Positions 23,715 through 35,299 of a stretch of DNA of 64,000 nucleotides are shown here, piece by piece. Origin of the DNA: Alnus glutinosa (Eukaryota > Streptophyta > Magnoliopsida > Fagales > Betulaceae). The DNA is taken from assembly GCF_958979055.1 (NCBI RefSeq), contig NC_084898.1, positions 2,676,001-2,740,000 of the forward strand, written 5' to 3'. Below the pieces are notes generated by a model. The model was not told the origin of the DNA and made no database searches. It saw only the letters and a list, made by a program, of their open reading frames with translations. Numbering within the stretch: the first letter of the stretch is position 1; each line of letters opens with the position of its first letter. The position numbers and the translations under genes are program-made.

Positions 23715-24956
23715 ATTGGCAAGTGATGCAACAAACAAAAGCACAAAGGAACAAAACAAAAGAAGAGAAGAAAAGAAAAGAAAAGAAAAGAAAGGGAAGA
23801 AAAGAACAGGCCAGGGCAAGTTGCTCGGATGTGTGGTCCAATTTGTTCTAAATTTGAATGGTGTGAAAAACTACACATATATATCGTAAGTTTTATTAAG
23901 AGCACCTAAGTTAAATCGTTTTAGATATTAAATAGGTTTGTTTAATTTTTTTTTTAAATAATATTGTAACATTTTTATAACTCAATCAATAAAATAGATC
24001 AAATTGCTCTAACAAAACAATATTAGAGATACATTCAAGAATTTCTTCTATTCAAACCTGATCTTAAAACTATTTGATAGCAATTTGAGTTAAGTCATGC
24101 GTTGGCTTATTAGCGATTCTACTAATATAATAAAACTATCAATTAAAAAGAAAATTTAACATGATCCGAGTTTCATCTATTAATTGTCTAAATTTATTCA
24201 AATTACAAACATTAGAACTCACTATTTTAACCACTTGAAGCGTATCACCTTTTATTATAATATTATTTAAACCTAATTCTTAGCAAAATAGTAGGTTTGT
24301 TTAGTTTTTTTATGGGTTGGTTTGTTTAGTTTTGAATATTGCAGTGTTATTGTACATCACCACAAGTTGTCAATTGTGCAATGTATATAAATATGTGAAT
24401 AAAGAATTGTACTGTTTTGATGAGTTTATCCAAAACCTTCTCATCAATTCTTACGTACCAAAACCAACTCTTTTGTTTGGTTAAGGGTCCTGGGTCCCCC
24501 AATCACTGTTCTTTATTTGGAATTTCTGCCAACCGACTAAAGCTATATCTAGATGTTTCGGCATAGAAACAGGCCATTTATAGCTTGTTTTAATGAGAAT
24601 TGAGGAATGCCAGAAGGCAGAAGGCAGTCTTTGCCCCCTCCCCCCGTCCTTTTAAATCATATTTATTATTGTGATGGGACTTACCATTATTTCAACATTT
24701 TTTTTTTCTATAAAGTAACGTCATTTAGAAAAACGATGTTAAGTTATATCATTTTATTAAGGATTTATTTAAATTTGTAATTTTAAAAAGTATTAATTAA
24801 AATAATAATTTTAAAATGTGAAATTCAAGATTCTTTTGGGTATCGAATATTTCAAATATGAATAATATTCTGAATATATTTACGAATTTTAAGATAATGA
24901 AATTGTGTTTGGATGTTGAATATAATTAAGATTCTTTTTGAATATGTGTTTGAGTA
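23715..24956. other. AT-rich intergenic sequence
   Basis: No gene seen. Shared with unit 2 (39408-41779), which here has an extra retroposon and a tandem duplication. An AAAAG-rich run lies at 23760-23805. Confidence 0.6.
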
Positions 24957-24965
24957 TTAAATTTT

Positions 24966-25147
24966 GAGTAATGCTACATGTTATACCCATATCCCTCTTG
25001 TGTCCCTCTAAAAATGAGGTAGCTTTTAAAATCACCATTGAGCTTGTGATTGATCAAAATTAAATTTTGATCACATGGTGATTTTAAAAACCACATCATT
25101 TTTAGAGGGACACAAGAGGAACATGAGTATGACGTTTAGAATTACTC
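24966..25147. mobile_element. 182-bp MITE, 9-bp TSD (unit 1 copy)
   Basis: Begins GAGTAATGCTACATG and ends GTTTAGAATTACTC, with inverted arms containing CCTCTTGTGTCCCTCTAAAA. Flanked by TTAAATTTT at 24957-24965 and 25148-25156. Non-coding; the 9-bp target site points to Mutator-type mobilisation. The unit 2 copy is at 41789-41970. Confidence 0.85.
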
Positions 25148-25777
25148 TTAAATTTTTGATATTGAAAAAAAATGTTTTATAATAGTAGAAAGTGATTGAA
25201 AATGATTGAATTGTATCAAAAGTTGTATATAATGATTGGAGTTATGAAAATAAATATTAAATTTTAGAAATTGAAAAAAAAATGTTTTTTTAGTAATGAG
25301 AAATGATTGGATTGTATAAAAAAATTGTAAATAATAATTGGTATGGAAAAAAATAATAAAAAAAATTAATAAATAACTTGTCTTCCATCTTTGGGACAAG
25401 AAATGAATTTTATTTGTTTCAAAATAAACCAAAAAAAAGGTATGGATGGGTTTTAAAATATATTACAATAAGAGAAATAGCAGAATTTTTAGTTACTTTT
25501 TGACTTTAGTGTACTTGTGTACTGTAGCTTGACGGGGGAAGAAGCCAAATATGAAAATGGGATTCTGCAGGAATTTGGTGCATCAAAGCCGTGTGAGGAG
25601 AGGGTTGAAACGTGGCGAGGAGGAAGGCTACCTGCAACGTGTACAGTGACTAGTATGGGGCTGAAGGGAAACGCTTCTCTACCACCCAATAAACCAACTT
25701 TTGGCCAACTTGCTGACGTGGCAAGTATTTTTTTTTTTTTTTTTTAAAAAAAAAACACAAAAGAGTTGGTTTGTATC

Positions 25778-26100
25778 CCCAACTCTCTCTCTCTCTCGCT
25801 CAAATCCCACTCCCCCCCGGAAACCGCCGCCCCCTCTCTCTCTCTCTCCCTCTCGCTCAAATCCCCCCCCCCCGAAAACCGCCGCCCCCCTCTCTCTCTC
25901 TCTCTCCCTCTCGCTCAAATCCCCCCCCGGAAACCGCCGCCCCCCTCTCTCTCTCTCTCTCCCTCTCGCTCGTTCGCCGGTCGAGCCCGTCCCTCTCCCC
26001 CAAATATCCCCCCCCGCCAAAACGGCCGGCCCCCTCTCTCTCTCTCCCTCTCGCTCGCTCGCTCGTCGGTCGTCCCCGTCCCCCTCGTCGTTTAACCGGC
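25778..26100. repeat. CT-rich minisatellite
   Basis: About five copies of a roughly 55-60-bp unit: (CT)n, then CTCGCTCAAATCCCCC, then AACCGCCGCCCCC. It lies just inside the left end of the Mutator-like element and resembles a GA/CT-rich plant 5' UTR. Open frames across it are repeat artefacts. Confidence 0.85.
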
Positions 26101-26793
26101 GGCGTTGGTTCTCTCTCGGCGGTCGGCCACCCTCCACCGGGCCATCCTTCACCGGTGCTCTGTTTGTACTCTCTCTCTCTCTCTCAATCAGTGTATTTTT
26201 ATGGGATTTGTCTGGGCTAGATTAAGCTTTTGAGATTGTGGGTATTTCCAGAGATTGCTTGATTTTCTTTCTGCTTTTTCTACTTTTACTAAACAATATG
26301 GGTACCATTGGTTTGTTTCTGTTTGTGGTTGGCTGCTGGTGTTTACCGCATGGCCTTGTAATGGTTGTTGTTTAGCAGATTTGTTGTGTTCTGTGGTTTA
26401 GTTCTATATTGATGAGTTTTGTTCTATAAAGGTCTTAATTCATCCAAAAAAAAATATGGGTACCATTGGTTTGCTTTGATTTTTTTTTTATTTTTTTATT
26501 TTTGGTTTTGATTTTGGGTGTGTCGATTCAAAGACCTTAATATATTTGTGTGAAATTCTTTGTTTGTTGGATTTGTACATTTTTTGGGGCAATTTATATA
26601 TTTAATTTTGCTTTAAAATGCTCTTGTAGACTTTGCAATGAATCTCAATGTTGAACCGGTAGGAATTGAGCCAAAGTTTGTTTGTGTCCTTGCTTATGGC
26701 ACAAACTGGTGATTAGTCTTTACTTATGGCACAAAGTGATGATCTTTCTCTTACTCATATGTAGGTGAAGGCAACTTTGAGTCCAATATACCT

Positions 26794-26931
26794 ATGGATC
26801 TCGACAACACTGGGACACAGGGTATGAGATGTGCCTGGCCTTTTGGTTATCTCCTAGACGCAGCTGAGCATGAGATGACCATCTTGCGAGAAAGCATTAT
26901 GCAACAAATGTGGCAGCAAAGACATGATTAG
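26794..26931 (+). CDS. Small open frame inside the Mutator-like element
   Basis: A 45-codon frame starting MDLDNTGTQG and ending MWQQRHD. It may extend upstream through an acceptor at 26763 (TATGTAG followed by GTGAAGGC), reading EGNFESNIP before the Met. I do not recognise it. Its position after a CT-rich 5' UTR-like stretch and a possible intron suggests a remnant of a captured or element-borne gene. A chance frame is equally possible. Confidence 0.25.
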   Translation: MDLDNTGTQGMRCAWPFGYLLDAAEHEMTILRESIMQQMWQQRHD

Positions 26932-27119
26932 TATTATGTATTGAGGAGGCTGTGGAAGACATTAACTGATATTATGCACTTTGACCGGTCTCGTTCTTTG
27001 TACTAATGGTTGGGGTTTTTATTGTGTAATATGTGTTTGGACTTTGATGTTTGATTTATTACTGTCAGTTTAATATCATGTTCACATTGTGCTTGTTTAT
27101 AGCCCTAGTGAGTTGTGCT

Positions 27120-27356
27120 GAATATTACATTGTTCCATATTGAAGAGAATCAAAAAAAGAGATCCATAACAATAGAACCTAAATGTCCAAAAAATCAAAC
27201 TATTACATTGTTCCATAACAAAAAGAGTAATCCATAACAATGGAACCTAAATGTCCAAAAAATCAAACTATTACATTGTTCCATAACAAAAAGAGTAATC
27301 CATAACAATGGAACCTAAATGTTCAAAAATTCAACTATTACATTGTTCCATAAAAA
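27120..27356. repeat. 68-bp tandem repeat, about three copies
   Basis: Units start CCATAACAATRGAACC at 27164, 27232 and 27300, exactly 68 bases apart. The array ends at the stop codon of the fusion gene, so it would form its 3' UTR. Confidence 0.9.
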
Positions 27357-29318
27357 TCATACGTGACTTCCTAATGTGGAAGTAATGACTTGCATCAAAA
27401 GACGGAAACTTTCGAGCTCTGCACCAGTAATTGTGGGCAAGTTACGTGGATTGTTGAGTATGACATATATTTCATTATAGATAGGCCGCACATATACTGC
27501 AATTGATGGGTCAGTTGGGATTATAGCATTAGCAACATCTGCCATCCAAACAAATTTCTGGGCTGAATTGATATTTATACAATATGTTAATTGCCGCAAC
27601 AAGTGGAGCAACACTACTTGGCTCAAAGGGAGAGGATCTATAGTCAAGACCCACTGCAAATTAACCTGAAAATATCAACTCCAATAAACATGTATCTAAA
27701 ATAAATGAATTTCAATGACCAACACAATACAATATAGAAAATTTCACCTTATAGCATAGCCAACTCAAAAGTGACATATCACCTCTACGTATGGTTGTAG
27801 TGAAAGCATCTTCATATTTTTGTTGGCTTACCAATATGGATAACTCATTTATTGGATCAATCGACAAAGGACCCTAATGCACACATGAGAAACCATAAAA
27901 CTCATAAATCACATTTCAATTCAACCACTTCTATCAAACAGATACAATTAAGTACATTAAATATTAAATAATCACCTGAGTATGAATTATATGACCGCTT
28001 TGAACGTGAGTAGCAGACGGCAATGCAATTTGACATGCAGTGTCTTGATTTTTTGTTGCTTTGGAGGTCTATAATTAAAAAAAAAAAAAAAAGTTATTTG
28101 AATGTGTTTTGAACGAAATGCACATGTTTGTAAGTATAAGGGGAAAAAAATATACCAACCTGATTTTTTCGTCTCTTCTGTTTCGCATTGTTGTCACTCG
28201 GTGGCTTCTTTGATGCTTTGGCCTTCTTAGCTGTTTGTTCTACGGTAGGTACTTTCTTGGCCACTTTTTCTATAATGGACACTTTTCTCGTTGACGGTGG
28301 CCTTCCTTTGCGCTGAACCTTAATAGGACTAAGCACCTTATTATTACTTTGATCAACTTCATTACAGCTATAAGATGCGACAATTGAAATGTGATGGGAA
28401 GAGGGACTTGGCGCGAGCTTTAAGGCACAATAGAAGCCATTGTTCTTCTTTTGCATTCGACTGAAATAATCACAAAGTGCCTGAGCACCTCCTTTACCAA
28501 GCCGAAGCTCTCTTGCCTTGTTAATAAAATTTCTACAATCTCTCTCTCCAAAGGAAAGACTCTCAAACCCCCCATTCTCGACAACCAATGAATTAAAATT
28601 CTTAGTCAAACGTATTCCTGCTCTATCATTTAGTTCGAGTCTTCTTTTGGTAGCATCATTTATAATCTTATTGCATCTAAAAAATCTTGCTTTGCCCGGG
28701 CTTAATTGATGATTATGCTCAAGCACAACTTTCCTCAAAAACCACGTTCCATCATCACATTTCGACGCACAAATCCTAGCACGACACCCCGTTCTATTAG
28801 TTGTTGGAATTGGCTTCGAACTCTTACTTGTGCTAGTTTGTTGTACGCGTCCACGACTACATGTAAGGATTAGGTATCTTTGTTCACCATGCACTTTTTT
28901 CGTGGTTCTTGTTAGCACACCAAAACCAGCCTGCTTAGCAAACTTCCTATAATATGTTCTCACTTCCTCTATTGAAGTAAATGTCATTGACGGTTTAGGT
29001 TCTTCAACTTTTTCATCCCCATCGATCATCTTCAATAATACAACATTGTCTTCCTCATTGTTTAACTCTTCATCCGAACTAGATGTCAATGGTTCAGGTG
29101 GTTCAGCAATTGTTTCACTCACATCTATCCAAAAAATGATACAAGTTAAAAAAAAAAAAAAAAAACACCTATCTTGGTGGATCAAAACTCAAACAAAAGT
29201 GAAGAGCCTAACCATTTTCAGGGCCATCTTGGTGGGTTAAAGCATCGTCATTTGGAATATATGTATACATAGGTTCAACTTCACCCTCATTATCCAAGTG
29301 TGAGCTTGCAAAATCCAT
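27357..29318 (-). CDS. Fusion gene: FAR1 DNA-binding domain joined to VARICOSE/EDC4 C-terminus
   Basis: Predicted 532-residue protein in five exons: 29318-29213, 29124-28160, 28068-27976, 27873-27748 and 27665-27357. All four introns are GT-AG and the frame is kept throughout (exon sums divide by three). Residues about 86-175 form a FAR1-type zinc domain (Cys124, Cys149, His172, His174; FLRKVVLEHNHQLSPGK), as in FAR1-related proteins. The MULE transposase core expected after NGFYCAL (about 269) is absent. A basic tail with AT-hook-like KGRPPS (308-313) follows. Exons 4-5 match the C-terminus of VARICOSE/EDC4: QQKYEDAFTTTIRRGDMSLL, PLPLSQVVLLHLLRQL, VYVRPIYNEIYVILNNPRNL and SFRLLMQVI. VARICOSE is the mRNA-decapping scaffold, and its C-terminus serves P-body targeting. 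Retained VARICOSE introns point to DNA-level capture. Expression is unknown. Confidence 0.8.
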
Positions 29319-30628
29319 TTAAAAAAGTGCTATATAGTTATATTTTTCAACATAAAAAATCATTAAAAAAATGAAATGCTATATAAAGCAAGACATACTA
29401 TATATATACAAAAGATACATAATCAATATGAACATAGTCTCAAATAGGATCTTCATGCGAAACACACTAATCTGACAAAAAAAAAATCAGCTTATGTTAA
29501 ACTAATATCATGAACTCAAAATTGTCTAATCACTTCTTAACAATCAAAATGACACGATCAAGTAACAAAATTAAGATGAACTTACTCACTTAAACTATAT
29601 AATTAATTTAGTAAACCACATGTTAGATTTTTGAAAGAACTAAAAATTCCTAAAGGCACGTCTATAGCATTCTAACATGATATTTAAGAGAATTTAATGT
29701 CAGGTTTTATTTTAGTGATGTGTTTGTGCTTGTGCATGTTTAAAATGAAAAATGAGTCGAAGGCTTTGAAGCCCAGAATTTCTTAAACTACAGAAAAGAG
29801 AGAATGCATTTGTGTGTTATTGGATGCTCAGATGATTCGTTTTTTGTTATCAGGCTGAATGAAATTATGCTTCTTATACATCCTTCATTTTATTCTTGTA
29901 GTATGTAGATTGTTGCTAGAATGACATGGAGGTTATAATTACTTTTGCAGGAGCTGGTGCTCAGGGATAATAAACTAACGAAAATTCCTGATGCGCTATA
30001 GTACAATGTCAAGGCTCAAATCAGGTAAAACATTTCCATTAAACCATAAAAATATTCCATGTAAAAGCTAACATTTCAGGTGCTTGGAAAGTGTGTGTAC
30101 AAAGAGAACTTAATATACAACATTTTGATACCCATATTACAAACAGAGAGAGATATTACAAACAGAGGCAAAAAAAAAAGTATGTCAAAGATGGGGGAAG
30201 ACAGAGATAGAGTACAAACAGACCTCGCCGGAGATGGAATCCGCCGCCGGAGATGGAATCCGCCGCCGGAGATGGAATCCGCCGCTGGAGACAGAGAACA
30301 CCACCAAAAGGCTGCCGAAGATAGAGAAACCACCGGAAAAAAAGTTTGTACACTGGTGAGATTTGTTTAACGAAGTGACAGCTGGCCAAGAAGATGAGGA
30401 ACACGCCGGAGGGGGACGGCCTGCCGGAGAGAGAGAGAGAGACGAAATCTGGGGGTCATAAGTGTGTGGGGGTTTCAGCTTTTGGGGGAAAATTTGGGGA
30501 TGTACTGTGTGTGTGGGGGGAGCTGGTTTTAGCTTTTTGTTTTTTCAAAAAAAAAAAAAAAAAAAAAAATCCACGTACGCAAGGGGTGGTAAGAAGTTGT
30601 GCTTGTAGGTGGCTGGGAATCACTCCTC
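29319..30628. other. Right part of the Mutator-like element (promoter side of fusion gene)
   Basis: No gene. Holds three 18-bp repeats with GCCGGAGATGGAATCC at 30228-30285, a poly(A) run at about 30547-30569 and the right terminal region. Any promoter of the fusion gene would lie here. Confidence 0.5.
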
Positions 30629-31582
30629 GGGGCTGAAACGTGTACGCTGCCAGACTTGTTTCTAGGTATTTGAATCCTCTTGTGCTACTTTTTCTGTTCG
30701 AGTTGTAGTTCCCCAAAAACTCTGATTTCTGCCGGCTATGACTTCACGCGTCGATTCATTATCTCGAAATTCAAACTTCATTCAAACTAAATTCAAGTGG
30801 CAACCGGATTTTATTCAACTTGAATCTGGATTCTGGACTTTTGAATAAAAATTCAGTTCGAATATTGAATAATATTTGAACCAAACGCACCATTAAAAAA
30901 TAATTTTTAAAAATATAGTTAAGTATTTGGCAAAATTACAATTTAACCTTTAAAATTCTGTGTTTTAAAAAAAATACCCTCTTACATGCGATTTGAAAAA
31001 ACATATTTTCTACATTTTCAAATCTCAATTTTTAAAAACACAGTTTCCAAACGATTTATATTCTGCGATTTGGTTTAAAATCAAATTTATTATTTACAAA
31101 ATCGCAATCATAAACGCACCCTAAACGACGTCAAGCAGATATGTTAGCGTCGTTTCTCTAAAATGATGCTAAAAAAATGACTGGTCTTTTAAAAGTGGAG
31201 AGAGGAGGAGAAAGGAGAGAGAAGGGGGAATTCAGACAGGTAGATGAACATGTTACGATCCAGATCCTAATCTTAAGTGTCTTACATGACTTAAGTACAA
31301 TTTTAATTATGTGTATACAAGCTTTTGAACACCTTACAAGCCTTTTAAGGGCGAGTTTTACGTGAAGCTTGTATCATTTAGTATTAGAGTTTAGCTACCA
31401 CGTCGATAATAAGATCCGATGCAACTCATTGAGTATGAGATCAAAGAGGTTGCTACTGTGTATGAGCATAATGTTAAATCATTAAATACTGATAGGTGAG
31501 TCGAGCCGCTAAAAGAGAAATGGTTACCGTCAGGTCAGTGTCAATAGGATGGACTGTTGAACGTCGGCTGCGAAGTATAGTG

Positions 31583-32515
31583 CACTACAAAAAAAAGGGC
31601 TTTTAGAGCCGTTTTTGTTTAAAACGGCTCAAATTGGAGCCGATTTGAACTAAAATGGCTCAAATTGAAGCTGTTTTAGCTAAAATGGCTCCAATTGGAG
31701 CCCTTTTGTTAAAACGGCTCTAATTCGAGCTGATTTAGTTCAAACCGGCCCTAATTAGAGCCATTCCTTATAGAACGGCTCCAATTGGAGCCGCTTTATA
31801 CAAACGGCTCAAATTGAAGCCGTTTTAATTAAAACGGCTCAACATGGAGCCACTTAAACAAAATGGCTCCATTTGGAGCCACATTAACTAAAACGGCTCC
31901 AATTGGAGCCGATTCTCCAAGGTGTCTCGAATTAGAGTCGTTTTTTAAACGGCTTCAATTTGAGCCGCTTTATGATAAACGGCTCTAATTTGAGCCGTTC
32001 TAATGAGACGACTCCATTTGGAGTCGAATTGAATAAAATGGCTCCAATTGGAGCCGGTTTTTCAAGGCGTCTCCAATTTGAGACGTTTTAAAACAGTTAC
32101 AATTGGAATCGCTTTATAAGAAACGGCTCTAAATTGGAGCCGTTTTATTGAAAACGGCTCTAAATTGGACCCATTTTATTGAAAACGGCTCTAATTGGAG
32201 TCGCATTGTTAAAAGGACTCCAATTAGAGCCATTTGTATAAAAACGGCTTCAATTGAAGCCGATTTATAGCAAATTAAAACGGCTCTATTTGGAGTCGAT
32301 TTAAGGAAAGCGGCTCAAATTGGAGCCGCTTTACGGAAAACGGTTCAAATTAGAGACGCTTTCCTTAAAACGGCTCCAATTGGAGCCGATTTAAAAAGCC
32401 TCCAATTGAGGCCCTTTTTGTTAAAACTCTTGTAATTAGAGTTGTTTTTGTTAAAACACCTCTAATTCAAGCATTTTTGTTAAAACAACTCCACTTGGAG
32501 CTGTTTTTTATGTTA
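31583..32515. mobile_element. CACTA-like element end with GGCTC array, copy 2
   Basis: CACTACAAAAAAAAAGGGC, then the same palindromic array as at 11992, without the solo LTR. Carries the empty site near 31978-31990. Confidence 0.65.
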
Positions 32516-33479
32516 CATTCCTGTCACTGCATTAGATTCTGCCTTGTAATAAGGTTTTCAAGGAACAAAAACTATTAAATAGATATTTTTTTTAAGGACG
32601 GTTTTTCTCTAATGGAGTCTATTAAGCTAACATGTTTTCAAAATGTGTGTGGTTTCCTTCGATGTTGTTTTAAAAATGCATGTGAGAGTGACTTGCATAT
32701 TGGATACATGTCAGCTTCATAGACCAGGTTGGAAGAAAACTTTGTTCTTATTTTAATGTTTGCTTTTGAGTTTCCATATGTTGTCTCTGACTCTCTATAG
32801 ATGGGAAAACACATAGACTGACTTGGTTTGGGTATATGAGTTGCAATTAGTTTTTTATTTTACTTTTGTTAATATAAAGTTGATTTTATAAGAAAATAAC
32901 GTTAATTTCCATGATGTTTCTTTTCTTTCATTATTCGTCAGCTCCCTCTTCACGTACCATTATTAATGCAAGGCCTGTCCTTGCGAAGGAGAGATAAAAT
33001 CATAAAAGATGAGCAATAATTGAGCTCCCCAACATTAATGGCTCCACATGAATTCGTCTGCCATCAATGGGCAATACCTAAAATTGATGAATAGGATTGT
33101 GAATTTCTTATACCCAAATAGCGAGTTAAGTTGAGAGATTTAAAGGTGGTTAGACATAAAGGCTCTATTATAGACATGAGAGCAATGCTTATAGATGAAA
33201 TATAATTTTGATAAGATTCATTAATTTAAGAAAATTCAATATCATTCGATCTCTAAATTTAAGGTAATAAAAACTTTATTAAATACAATACAATTTTCAT
33301 CAAATTCATAACTTAAAAAGTAATTCAAATATTCTCTACCAATGATAAGTTCCATGCTATCATCAACGTGACAAGCTATATGTGTTTATTTGCTTCCAAC
33401 AAAATTATATATTGCATGCATGTAGTACAAAGACATCAAGTAGAATGGCAACCAAGTAATTAAAATTCTTCAACCTATT
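32516..33479. other. 3' flank of CYP76 gene 2
   Basis: Non-coding, matches 14491-15452. Confidence 0.6.
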
Positions 33480-35062
33480 TTAGAGTGGAATAGGGACAGC
33501 TCTTACAGGATGAGCAATCTGCAAGGTTAAGGCAAACTTATCTTCCATGTTCATATCCTCACGTTTAACCCCTTCTTCAAGCTTCCAATCGAACGTGTGG
33601 ATAAGCGAACCTAACATCAAATGCAGCATTCGTATTGCCAATGGCAAACCAGGACATATTCTTCTTCCACCACCAAACGGTATAAGCTCAAAGTTCCGGC
33701 CTTTAAAATCAATTTCAGACCTCAAGAACCTCTCCGGCATAAATGAATTCGCTTTCTCCCATAAGCTCGGGTCTCGGCCTATAGCCCATGCATTCACTAG
33801 CACTTGTGCACCCTTTGGGATAATATAGCCGTTGATTTCTACATCTGCTTCGGCTTTCCTAGGCAGTAGGAAAGGAACTACCGGGTGCAATCTGAATGTT
33901 TCTTTCACTACTGCTTGTAAGTAAGGTAACCGAGCAATATCTGACTCCTCCATTGGGTTGCCTTTGCCAATTACTTGTTCCAGCTCTGTTTTTGCTTTTG
34001 ACAGTGCCTCTGGGTTGTGGAGTAGCTCTGCCATAGCCCATTCCAGTGTGGCTGAGGTTGTATCAGTCCCCGCAACAAATAGGTCCTAATATAACAAGAA
34101 GATGTTAGAATAAAAAATACCTGATTATGAAACAAATCAAAGAAGAATAGAGCAGTAATAATAGCGACCACAAACAAATGTTCTATCTTAGATTTGTCCA
34201 TCTCCTCGGTGTTTTCTTCGGTGATGTTAAGAAGGGTATCTAACATATCACTGTTCGACGTCATAGAACCCAACACTTTTCTCTGCTTTAACCGTTGGCT
34301 AATCATGCGATCAAAGAGATCTATAAGCTTCCCAAAGTGAACTGTCATGCGCCGCCTTACGCCCTGGGGGTCGATCTTCTTAAGCACGGGAAAATAATCT
34401 GCCAAGTTGGGCTTCCCTGCCTCTTCCATGACATTCCAGACAATCTCCTTGAACTCTCGAGCTGTGTCAGAATTCAGGTCGGCCAAATCCACCGAAAAAA
34501 TGGTGTTTGATAACAGATTAAGCGCAGTCTTAAAAGCCACCCTGCCAATATCTACAGCCTCACCGGTTACGCTGCTTTGATGAGTTTCGGCAAGGAGCTC
34601 TTGCACTTTCTTGCGCCGGATACCTTGGTTGGCGTCAAGTGTTTTGCTGGCAAACAGTTGGCCGTTGCATATTTTGCGAAGGTTTCTCCACCGGGTTGAA
34701 ACGGGTATCCATGGCAAGCCGAACATGTCTTGTTTGTGGGCTCGGAGAGCGTCAGGGATGGTTCGGTTGCACAGGAGTTGGTCGTGTGTTTGGAGGACTT
34801 GTTTGGCGGTGTCTGCTGAAGAAATGATTATTGTGGTTACTCGTCCTAGTTTTAGGCACATTATGGGGCCATGAGCCTTGGCAAGCTTGGTTAAGGACTT
34901 GTGGGGTTTGTCACCGAGATCTAAGAGGTTTCCAATGACCGGAAAAGGTTTTGGACCAGGTGGAAGCTTTCTGGGATTCGCTTTGCTTCTTGGAATCATA
35001 TAGAAGGTGTGGATGAACATCCAGGTGATGCAAAGAAATATTATGCAGCTCAAGAAATCCAT
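33480..35062 (-). CDS. CYP76-like: CYP76-family cytochrome P450, gene 2 (intact)
   Basis: Tandem duplicate of gene 1 with identical structure: exon 1 35062-34169 and exon 2 34085-33480, 499 residues. All P450 signatures are kept (LPPGPKPFPVIGN, WRNLRK, AGTDTTS, ETFR, PERF, FGGGRRICPG). I count about 13 differences from gene 1, among them I15M, V112M in the stretch before the C-helix and Gly to Arg just after PERF (FLGSE to FLRSE). None hits a catalytic or haem-binding residue. The G-box at 35260 is kept. Likely functional and possibly redundant with gene 1; substrate unknown. Confidence 0.93.
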
Positions 35063-35259
35063 CTTTCCCTACGAACTCTGATCGCAGGGAGGAAATATAA
35101 TAACAAAGCAAAGAGAAATTAAACGAAGACTAGTACTGCTCTACCTTCCAACTTCAACAAGAGCGTGCGCTTCACTTCAACACGGAATCATGATCTTAAT
35201 TTTCTTGAGATTTATTTTGTTTCTTTCGATATATTCCATGTGATCAAATCATGTAAAGC

Positions 35260-35265
35260 CACGTG
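35260..35265. promoter_or_regulatory. G-box upstream of CYP76 gene 2
   Basis: CACGTG about 198 bases upstream of the start. Immediately after it 11 bases present in unit 1 are missing, probably by slippage between two GTGGAG repeats. Confidence 0.4.
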
Positions 35266-35299
35266 GAGAATCCAAAATAATGTCTAACAAACAGAACCA

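Larger units (their letters stand above)
25666..30628. mobile_element. 4.96-kb Mutator-like element carrying a FAR1-VARICOSE fusion
   Basis: Flanked by the perfect 9-bp repeat GGGGCTGAA (25657-25665 and 30629-30637). Unit 2 has the empty site TATGGGGCTGAAACGTG at 42479-42495, so both edges are exact. The ends are weakly inverted (CTCTACCACCC left; GGTGGCTGGGAATC right, reversed). Contents: a CT-rich minisatellite, a small plus-strand open frame (26794-26931), a 68-bp tandem repeat and the fusion gene on the minus strand. No complete transposase, so it is non-autonomous. Confidence 0.9.
11635..31226. repeat. Tandem segmental duplication, unit 1
   Basis: From GGGAATTCAGACA at 11635 the sequence matches unit 2, which begins with the same bases at 31226. 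The end of unit 1 (GGTCTTTTAAAAGTGGAGAG through GGGGGAA near 31224) matches the end of unit 2 at about 43057. All three breakpoints share GGGAA, so the event is a tandem duplication with short microhomology. It contains CACTA-like repeats, CYP76 gene 1, an RNase H-like fragment, CYP76 exon-1 copy 4 and a 3-kb AT-rich block. The units differ by several later insertions. Confidence 0.85.

Noticed and set aside
25701..26225. Open frames of 109-174 codons rich in Ser, Leu and Pro
   Set aside because: They exist in all three plus frames because the DNA is a CT-rich minisatellite.
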